NCBI RefSeq assembly: GCF_036711975.1
Contig: NC_091971.1
Span: forward strand, 13,461,501-13,525,500
DNA: 64,000 bases
Reading direction: 5' to 3'
Source of the DNA: Onthophagus taurus
Taxonomy: Eukaryota > Arthropoda > Insecta > Coleoptera > Scarabaeidae
Position 1 is the stretch's first letter. The number at the start of each line of letters is the position of its first letter. The notes under the pieces were generated by a model, which worked only from the letters and a program-made list of their open reading frames with translations, did no database searches and was not told the origin of the DNA. A program made the position numbers and the translations under genes. Positions 58,401 through 64,000 of this stretch are shown here, in pieces.

Positions 58401-59214
58401 TGGCAACTATCCTCTAGATAGTTTATCAGGAGGATGGTAAAAGTGGGCCTTAGATTATTGTATATTTTTCGTTGAACTAACACTACATCTAGAACTAGAC
58501 AGTTTCTAGTTAATAACGTACAATCCTTCCACGTATTAGTATATTGCAATACAAAATATCGCAAATTTATTCAAAAAAACGAAAATATTAACATATCTAA
58601 ATAATCATTGCAGGTAATCACTCGTATAAACACATACGTGACTTGATTTTGATTCAAACGTTTAAAACGATAAATAAATTAACAATAAAAATGTTTTTTG
58701 AAAGTCTGTGGTTACTTTCAAGGATTTCCATTCTTTATTTACTCGTTTATTTCACAACAAATTGATAACATTTCGCGTGTGTTATTAAATCATTTCAAAA
58801 TATTTATTTTTTAAGTTATTTCTTGTTGTATCATGTTTTGTTTTAATGTTATCGATTTTTTGTTGTTGTAGTTTGTTATTGTGGTGATAGATTCAACTGA
58901 TAGAGAACGTTTGTCAGTGATAAGAGAGGAATTATTTAAAATGTTGTCGAATGAGGAACTTTCAAAAGCGGGAGTTTTAATTTACGCGAATAAACAAGAC
59001 TTAAAAGGTTCAATGAACGCATCAGAAATATCGAGACAGTTGGATTTAACGTCGATTAAACAACAACAATGGCATATACAATCGTGTTGTGCATTAACGG
59101 GAGAAGGGTAAATAAAAATTACATAAAATAATTAAATTATTGGATTAAAATTTCTAATTTTATAGGTTATATCAAGGATTAGAATGGATAGTAAGCCGAT
59201 TAAAGAAGAAATGA
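52413..59214 (+). CDS. Arl5: ADP-ribosylation factor-like protein 5 (Arl5), four exons, complete
   Basis: A small GTPase of the trans-Golgi that recruits tethers such as GARP. Exons are 52413-52458, 52523-52731, 58872-59107 and 59166-59214, giving 179 residues, the same length as human ARL5A. Gly2 (MGLLFAKLW) fits N-myristoylation; the P-loop GLDNAGKT is at 23-30, switch I includes [17 protein letters not shown] is at 65-70, NKQD at 125-128, and CALTGEG near the end. Phases fit at all junctions. Intron 2 is 6.1 kb and contains LINE tails, fold-back repeats, hammerhead-like repeats and MITEs; introns 1 and 3 are short. No defect is seen. Confidence 0.96.
53010..53390 (+). pseudogene. LINE fragment in Arl5 intron 2
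   Basis: The open frame 53017-53355 contains [20 protein letters not shown], then [20 protein letters not shown] then [20 protein letters not shown]. FxYLG-x(3-4)-DG-x(5)-E-x-x-RI-x-x-A is the standard block after the catalytic core of many LINE reverse transcriptases. No other part is preserved. It is followed by non-coding sequence. Confidence 0.75.
53391..54360. other. Non-coding part of Arl5 intron 2
   Basis: A somewhat conserved-looking repeat segment (AAATATCCGCCTTTAAGGGG near 53535) and AT-rich sequence with no frame. I could not assign it to a family. Confidence 0.35.
54366..54436 (-). ncRNA. Hammerhead-like motif in the left inverted repeat
   Basis: On the minus strand: AGTCT, CTGAAGA (54417-54411), T, a GGCC/GGAC helix with one mismatch, GAAAC (54398-54394), TA, GTT and then AGACT. 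AGTCT and AGACT pair as helix I, the CUGANGA and GAAA boxes are kept, and helix III is the two-pair AC/GT form, as in the motif at 2479. The stretch is one arm of an inverted repeat whose other arm is at 56386-56450. Confidence 0.55.
54437..56385. mobile_element. Composite fold-back element between hammerhead-bearing inverted repeats
   Basis: From about 54710 to 56345 the sequence is the same family as 8161-9000, longer and partly duplicated. GTCAATTTTGACATATTTGT, ATCCTTTAAAATGAG, CTTCCGGTT and their inverses recur; the stretch from GTCCATTTGTCTATTATATG onward repeats internally at about 55266. It finishes in CTAGTTCTAGG palindromes at 55985-56310. No coding capacity. The segment 54437-54710 is AT-rich and unassigned. 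Confidence 0.6.
56386..56450 (+). ncRNA. Hammerhead-like motif in the right inverted repeat
   Basis: The plus strand reads AGTCT (56396-56400), CTGAAGA (56401-56407), T, a perfect GGCC/GGCC helix with loop AAG, GAAAC (56420-56424), TA, CTT, then AGAC. It is the reverse complement of 54366-54436 with a few changes. One change (GT to CT) breaks the second pair of helix III, so this copy is less likely to cut. Confidence 0.5.
56495..57035. mobile_element. PIF/Harbinger-type MITE with TTA target duplication
   Basis: Terminal inverted repeats AGCTAGGTGTCCACTTG (left) and AGCTAAGTGTCCACTTG (right, inverted) are flanked on both sides by TTA (56492-56494 and 57036-57038), the target site of PIF/Harbinger transposons. 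The interior carries a minisatellite of TCTAGTCTTCTG-type units (56636-56872). No open frame. A MADF-type frame typical of Harbinger elements lies about 450 bp further on. Confidence 0.75.
57105..57315 (+). pseudogene. LINE C-terminal fragment, copy 1
   Basis: The sequence is closely related to 58030-58265. With one frame it gives [16 protein letters not shown], the [14 protein letters not shown] block found at the C-terminus of many insect LINE proteins. It ends in the same AGAAAAGTGGAACTAACTCT segment as the second copy but is about 45 bp shorter in the middle. Confidence 0.65.
57330..57478. repeat. Second piece of the 56495-57035 MITE family
   Basis: AGTCCCCACCAACTTTC-G-GAGAG and CAAGTGGACACGCA repeat segments of the MITE at 56495-57035 (compare CCCCACCAACTTTCCGAGAG at 56577). 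It precedes the MADF-like frame, as expected of a less deleted relative of that MITE. Confidence 0.5.
57479..57640 (+). pseudogene. MADF-domain protein remnant
   Basis: From ATG at 57482: [20 protein letters not shown], then [14 protein letters not shown], an in-frame TAA, then [16 protein letters not shown] start Trp, the E-x-LI-x-x-YE and LW pairs, and the K-x-R spacing are those of a MADF (Myb/SANT-like) DNA-binding domain, which PIF/Harbinger transposons carry as a second gene and insects also carry as host genes. The stop codon and the lack of anything further show a relic. Its place beside Harbinger-type MITE pieces supports a transposon origin. Confidence 0.6.
57641..57950. repeat. TCTAGTCTTCTG minisatellite
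   Basis: About ten imperfect units of roughly 30 bp (AATATCTAGTCTTCTGACAA, TTTCGTCTTCTGGTAGTAGT and similar). It is nearly the same series as 56636-56872 inside the MITE, in the same order, so the two are duplicate copies rather than independent expansions. Confidence 0.75.
58000..58265 (+). pseudogene. LINE C-terminal fragment, copy 2
   Basis: The frame 58019-58213 reads [20 protein letters not shown], then [20 protein letters not shown], then [25 protein letters not shown] followed by a charged W-x-D-x-V-type ending marks the C-terminus of a LINE ORF2 protein. Upstream domains are absent. Confidence 0.75.
58311..58452. mobile_element. Short PIF/Harbinger-type MITE (136 bp plus TTA duplication)
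   Basis: GGCCCACTTTTACCA at the left (from 58314) and its exact inverse TGGTAAAAGTGGGCC at the right (to 58449) are flanked by TTA on both sides (58311-58313 and 58450-58452). The inverted repeats extend about 30 bases with a few mismatches (TCCTGATAAATTTATC and its inverse). The centre is non-coding. TIRs beginning with GG and a TTA target duplication point to the PIF/Harbinger superfamily. Confidence 0.85.
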
Positions 59215-60715
59215 CAAACCTAAACTAGTTAGTTAGCTTTTTTTTTAGTAGAAACATTTGTTTATATTAATTTTATTTCTTTTATTATTATTCTTATAAA
59301 AAAAAACCATCATCTACCATCATACTGTAATTAATAATTAATATTAATGACTGCAAAAAGAGTAACAAAAAAAAACCTTTGAAAAAAATGTATTATAAAA
59401 CTAAGACGATTGATTAATTAATTAAAAGTAATTAAATCTTTCTCACATTGAGAATGAAAATTGAGAATTAATTTAAAATAATTCCGAAACAAAAACCTAC
59501 ATCCATTGTGTTTTTTGTGGTCGAATTTTAATCAAGATAACGTTTTTGTAAATAATAATAGAATAATATCTAAGCCAAAATCTACGTTTCAACGATAATT
59601 AATTAAATTAGATAATTATTATTAAAAAAGAATCAATTTAATTTCATTATTAAAATTTTTAGATAAATTTATTGTTATTTATGGAAATAAATTGGGATTG
59701 TGAAAAAGTGCAGCAAAAAATACATCGAAAAAAAAAGTGTTAATCCTTCGAAAGTTATCACCAATGTTTTAATGATTAGGAATAATTCGTATGATTGATT
59801 TTTAAAATATACCTCATTATTTACACTATCTTTTTTTAATTGAGATTGAGTACAATTTGGTTTTAATGTGTAATATTTATGAATGAAATGTGAACGTAAT
59901 CTCCAAACGCAGACTGTACATAAAATACAAATTAATCAAATTAATAAAAGAATGAGGAATGATTTCATTGTTTAATTCAATCTTTATCCTATTTAATTAT
60001 TATAAAATAATAATTATACAGGTGTCCCGTTCAGGGTATGGAGCGGCTGTATCTCGACAACGGTAAGGCCTAGAGACTTGGGAAAAAAATCTTTATAGTA
60101 GTGTTGGAACGGATATCCGGGAACTATTCCGCCATTTTTTAAAATCCGGCCTGAAGTATCTCTTTTAAGTGTTGGACATAATAATCAAGTTCAATCCCAA
60201 TAGAACATTTTTCATTGAATACAACTTTATAGCGAATATTTTATTCTTTAAATATCGCCATTTATAAGACGATTGCCAAAATACCAAAGTTAGGTTGTTC
60301 AGCAGATTCCCTTACATATTTCAATAATTACATGAAAATTGCACATTTTTAGATAAAACACAATCCTGAGATAACAATAAATCTATTATACTTGCACTGT
60401 CACGGAATCTCTTCTTATATTACACATCTAGTGAATGAAGCATTGTCACCTCGTTTAAGTGCTTAATTTGTCATAAAAGTCAGTTATTATTACGCTCTTT
60501 TCATGACAAAGTTTAGTAATTTATTATTGTTAATATAACAACTATTTTACAAAATAAATTATGTCATTCACTACTACAATGTGTGTACCTTCAATCCTGT
60601 GTATTTACTTTTCTGTAATAATTTGGCAGAAAGTCATAAATGTGTTAGAAAGTAACTTCTATCGGCCTCTATGGGCCCATATAAAAATGGCCATTGCACG
60701 GTAACCTTAAGTATA
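59215..60715. other. Arl5 3' region and intergenic DNA
   Basis: The first part is AT-rich 3' UTR; an AATAAA at about 59942 is one candidate poly(A) signal. At 60020-60180 a stretch less rich in AT (CAGGTGTCCCGTTCAGGGTA) resembles repeat-derived sequence, but I could not name it. No gene is visible. Confidence 0.4.
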
Positions 60716-61698
60716 CCTTATTAAAGTATACTCTTTTTAATGCAAAAAGCCGTTTTGAGAAATAAATTTTTGAAATAATCGACAATTTTGCAATTTTCGC
60801 CGATTAAGTTTTAAAAATTCGTATAAAATCTATTTCTTAGAATATGAGTATGAAAATTTTCCAAAGTATTAATAAAAGTGCCCTCTTTCCAATTAACCAA
60901 CCCGTTTTGAAAAATATCTTATAGTTTTTGAGAAAACAATATTTGAAGTTTTGAAAAAATTTTCGATATTGCAATTTTCATCGATAATATTCGAAATTCG
61001 CTATAAAATTAATTTCTTGAAGGATCCTTGTGGAAATATCACCAATTATTAATTAAACTATCCTCTTTTTAATGTAACAAGCCGTTTTGAAAAATCGCTT
61101 TTAGTTTTTGAGAAATAAATTTTTGAAATGATCGACAATTTTTTCGAATTTTGCAATTTTCACCGATTAAGTTTTAAAAATTTAAATAAAATCCACTTCT
61201 TGGAATATGAGTATGAAAATTTCCCAAAGTGTTAATAAGACTGTCTAAGTAAACCAACACGTTTTGAAAAATAACTTTTAGTTTTTGAGAAAACAATATA
61301 TGAAGTTTTGATACAATTTTCGATGTTGCAATTTTCATCGATAATTTTCAAAATTCGCTATAAAATTAATTTCTTGAAAGATCCTTGTGGAAATATCACC
61401 AATTATTAATTAAAGTATCCTCTTTTTAATGCAACAAGCCATTTTGAAAAATCGCCTTTAGTTTTTGAGAAATAAATTTTTGAAATGATCGAAAATTTTT
61501 TCGAATTTTACAATTTTCACCGATTAAGTTTTAAAAATTCGTATAAAATCCATTTCTTGGAATATAAGTATGAAAATTTCCCAAAGTGTTAATAAAAGTG
61601 TCTTCTTTCCAATGAACCAAACCGTTTTGAAAAATAACTTTTAGTTTTTGAGAAAACAATATTTGAAGTTTTGATAAAATTTTCGATGATGCAATTTT
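60716..61698. repeat. Satellite 2, block B (363 bp dimer)
   Basis: The same alternating monomers as at 24.0-25.0 kb, in the same orientation, with AGTTTTTGAGAAAACAATAT and AGTTTTTGAGAAATAAATTT in the two halves, and GCCGTTTTGA / ACACGTTTTGA landmarks at about 61081 and 61258. Similarity between the blocks, 36 kb apart, is high. Confidence 0.9.
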
Positions 61699-61837
61699 CA
61701 TCTTATCAGCTTTCTTATTAATTTCATTTTTATTCAAATATCGCAATAATAATAATATATTTTATTGTCGTAATAAACCATTACTACAAAACGTCATTGA
61801 ATACATAAGAAATAAAATGAAATATCAATAATACAAA

Positions 61838-62985
61838 TTACGCATTAAAATTGTGAGACTGAACTGTCGTGAGATATTCCTCGCACGAATAAAAAACGTT
61901 CTCCATCAAATATTCTTTTATTTTCCTCTTAAACCGTTGCCTAGACAGCGCAGTCAGCTGCGGTCGTAGTTCGTTGTAGAGTTTTGGACCCCAGTAATGC
62001 ACATACTTTTGCGTTGATGCAATTCTGTGGTACGGTACTTGGTATTGGTGTTGTGTTCTTGTTAGATAGCTATGGGTATCACCATTGGAGGGAAGACTGT
62101 CTCTGTTATCATGAACATGCAGCAATACCGTAAGTATATATGTGCTTGGTAAGGTAAGTATATTCTCATATTTAAAGTTGTTCTTACAACTTTCGTCTGT
62201 TCGCTACCCAGAAATTTTACAGTTGCAGATTCCCTCCCACGTCGAGTGGTCTCCAACACTATATGTTCTGTTTTTTCATTGTTTAGTTTTAGCAGATTAT
62301 TACTGAACCATTCTTGAGTGGACAATATAGCTTCTTGTGATTTAGCCATCAAGTTATCCTTTGTAGTGTTCTTTAATACGATGGATGTATCATCAACACA
62401 TAAATATGTCTCTTCAATAATGTTGCAAGGCAGATCATAATAAACAGGAGAGGTCCACCTGAGGAACACCATGTTTGATTTTACACTAGACGATCTATTA
62501 CCATTATATATCCATCAAATAAGATCTTATTAAATTTAGTTGTAGACCTCTAATTCCATAAAACTGAAGTTTACTCAGGAGAATGGAGTGGCTGATGGTA
62601 TCGAATTCCTTGCTGTCTATCTGAACCACATTTTGCTCATCGTGCGCTTTCGTTATAAAGGCAATTACTTCAGAAACAGCCGTCATTACCGATCTGCCTG
62701 ATTGGTACCCGTGCTGACTGGTCGCAAAATATTTATTGGTTTTAAAGTATTCCACCAACCTTCTTGCTATTAATCTTTCAAATATCTTGGAGATAACGGG
62801 CAATATTGATATAGGTCTATGATTGTTATAGTCCTTTTTATGTAATGGCAGGACTCTCGCTGTCTTGAAGTCTGAAGGAAAAATTCTATCGCTGACACAT
62901 TTATTGAATATTAAGATTATTTTTAGAATATTAGGTAAGGTTATCTTGAGTTTTACTGGACTAAAAAAATTAATCAACAAAAAAA
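61838..62985 (-). pseudogene. CR1/Jockey-type LINE reverse transcriptase remnant
   Basis: Minus strand, 62980-62504: SDFKTARVLPLHKKDYNNHR then PISILPVISKIFERLIARRL, HGYQSGRSVMTAVSE and the FDTISHSILLSKLQFYGIRG block. Then 62472-62062 holds the active-site region, ETYLCVDDTSIVLKN (YxDD changed to CVDD). Last, 62125-61838 has the ending YWGPKLYNELRPQLTALSRQ then RFKRKIKEYLMEN. The domain order is that of a CR1/Jockey-group LINE; two frameshifts and the altered active site make it dead. Its 5' truncation point lies right next to the tRNA gene. Confidence 0.85.
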
Positions 62986-62989
62986 AAAT

Positions 62990-63061
62990 TTCCGATACCG
63001 GGAATCGAACCCGAGCCTCCTGGGTGAAAGCCAGGTATCCTAGCCACTAGACCATATCGGA
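62990..63061 (-). tRNA. tRNA-Glu (anticodon TTC)
   Basis: 72 bases on the minus strand form a full cloverleaf. The acceptor arms TCCGATA and TATCGGA pair perfectly, with discriminator A at 62990. The D arm contains GGTCTAGTGGCTAGGA with an A box; the anticodon arm is CCTGG-CTTTCAC-CCAGG with TTC at 63036-63038; the T arm includes GGTTCGATTCC (B box). A run of T (minus strand) directly follows and serves as Pol III terminator. No intron. CCA is not encoded, as usual in eukaryotes. Confidence 0.97.
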
Positions 63062-64000
63062 CTTGTATTAGTAATACCAATCGTCGAAAGTGACAGCAAA
63101 GTCCCAATAATATACCAATCTAATCCAATTTTTTATAATATTAAAGAAACAAGTAATCTAATGAAACTATATTGCACTATATATTTTTTGTTGCTAAAAT
63201 ACAAAAAGATAATGTAATCAATAAGCACATTCTGAATAAATTTTATTACTAGAAAATAAATAATAGTACATAGGCAACCAAAATCACTTGTTTTTGTTTA
63301 TAAATTATCATTTTTTCTAGTAATTTATAAAAGCGCGATTAAACTTGATTAAAATCATAAAATTAAAACTAACCAAAATGCTAAAATGGAGCCGGATATT
63401 ACTCAAACGTTGATAAATGGTAATAAAAATTTTTTTTTCAAAAATGATAGATAGGCAACTTAACTTACAGTTACATAAAAATGATAAAATAATAAATAAT
63501 TATTGTTACTTATTATAACTTAATGCTGTTTCAATAATTCATCATCAAATATTAATTAAATTTGCTTAACGAAATCTCATTGAAATTGGCAACCAAAATT
63601 ACTATTTTGTTAAAAAAAAGTTATTTATGACCTTTTTGGTATCTTATCTCTGCAAATTTATTTTATTACCACAATTTTAAGCTTACCTATACCAAGATTT
63701 TTTATTTTTAACTTAAAATTGATGACAAATTACATGGTTAGGATCAATTAAATTACGTAATAAGAACAGGATGTTTGACATAAAGGAAATAATTGTGTAT
63801 TTTCCAAACACCATTTCATTCCTTCACATTTTCCTTAAACTTTAAGTTTATGAAACGATTAAAGCTGAAAAGTGTAGTCTCGAAAAAAGTATTTCTACAT
63901 AATTTTTTAATTAAAAACGTTTTTAATAATTAAGATATTGATTGGGATGCAATCGATTAGTAAGTGTTTTACCTTTGGAAACTTTAAAGAAGCATTGAAA
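63062..64000. other. AT-rich right end of the window
   Basis: No gene, satellite or transposon could be supported. GGCAACCAAAATYACT occurs twice (about 63270 and 63586), with related sequence around each copy, possibly a diverged local repeat. Confidence 0.4.

Overview
The window is AT-rich nuclear DNA from an insect. The support is: exon-intron genes with GT-AG junctions that encode animal proteins (a Spätzle-type ligand, a ZAD zinc-finger protein of a kind mostly found in insects, Arl5, CDP-diacylglycerol synthase, dolichyldiphosphatase), a tRNA-Glu followed by a Pol III T-run, many decayed non-LTR retrotransposons, and a TTAGG-like motif in one satellite. A beetle is a guess only; nothing in the sequence fixes the order.

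Layout. 1-6 kb: a ~181 bp satellite with a broken Penelope-like element (GIY-YIG plus reverse transcriptase) next to a hammerhead-ribozyme-like motif. 6.7-7.7 kb: complete dolichyldiphosphatase (DOLPP1) on the minus strand, four exons. 7.7-11.3 kb: fold-back and MITE DNA. 11.3-21.45 kb: complete CdsA (phosphatidate cytidylyltransferase) on the minus strand; its first intron holds a tangle of duplicated LINE remnants and a second possible first exon. 22-26 kb: intergenic DNA with a pogo-like transposase remnant and a second satellite. 26.35-46.9 kb: a complete Spätzle-family gene on the plus strand, whose signal-peptide exon is separated by a 13.9 kb intron full of satellites and LINEs, and whose next intron (5.2 kb) holds another satellite, a gene fragment and an array of palindromes. 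47-48 kb: a ZAD-C2H2 zinc-finger gene on the minus strand, tail to tail with the Spätzle gene. 50.55-51.57 kb: a CWC25-like splicing-factor gene without the usual N-terminal domain. 52.4-59.2 kb: Arl5, with a 6.1 kb intron carrying inverted hammerhead-like repeats and PIF/Harbinger-type MITEs. 60.7-64 kb: a second block of the 24-kb satellite, a decayed LINE and a tRNA-Glu.

The most informative structure is at 42-51 kb. The shared 5' region of the zinc-finger and CWC25-like genes has been duplicated, so each gene now uses one copy and a broken copy of its partner lies on the other side of a satellite block. A piece of the broken CWC25 copy, with the same scars, also sits inside the satellite in the Spätzle intron, and a near-identical satellite stretch 1.58 kb further on looks like the empty site. 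A second theme is that three satellites with different sequences (181, 363 and 353 bp) all resolve to monomers of about 171-184 bp carrying one copy of a shared TTGAGATACAA-type box. The five protein genes with clear families act separately (ER lipid and dolichol metabolism, extracellular Toll-type signalling, transcription, splicing, Golgi trafficking); no pathway or operon-like unit links them. All splice sites and translations were read by eye and no searches were run.
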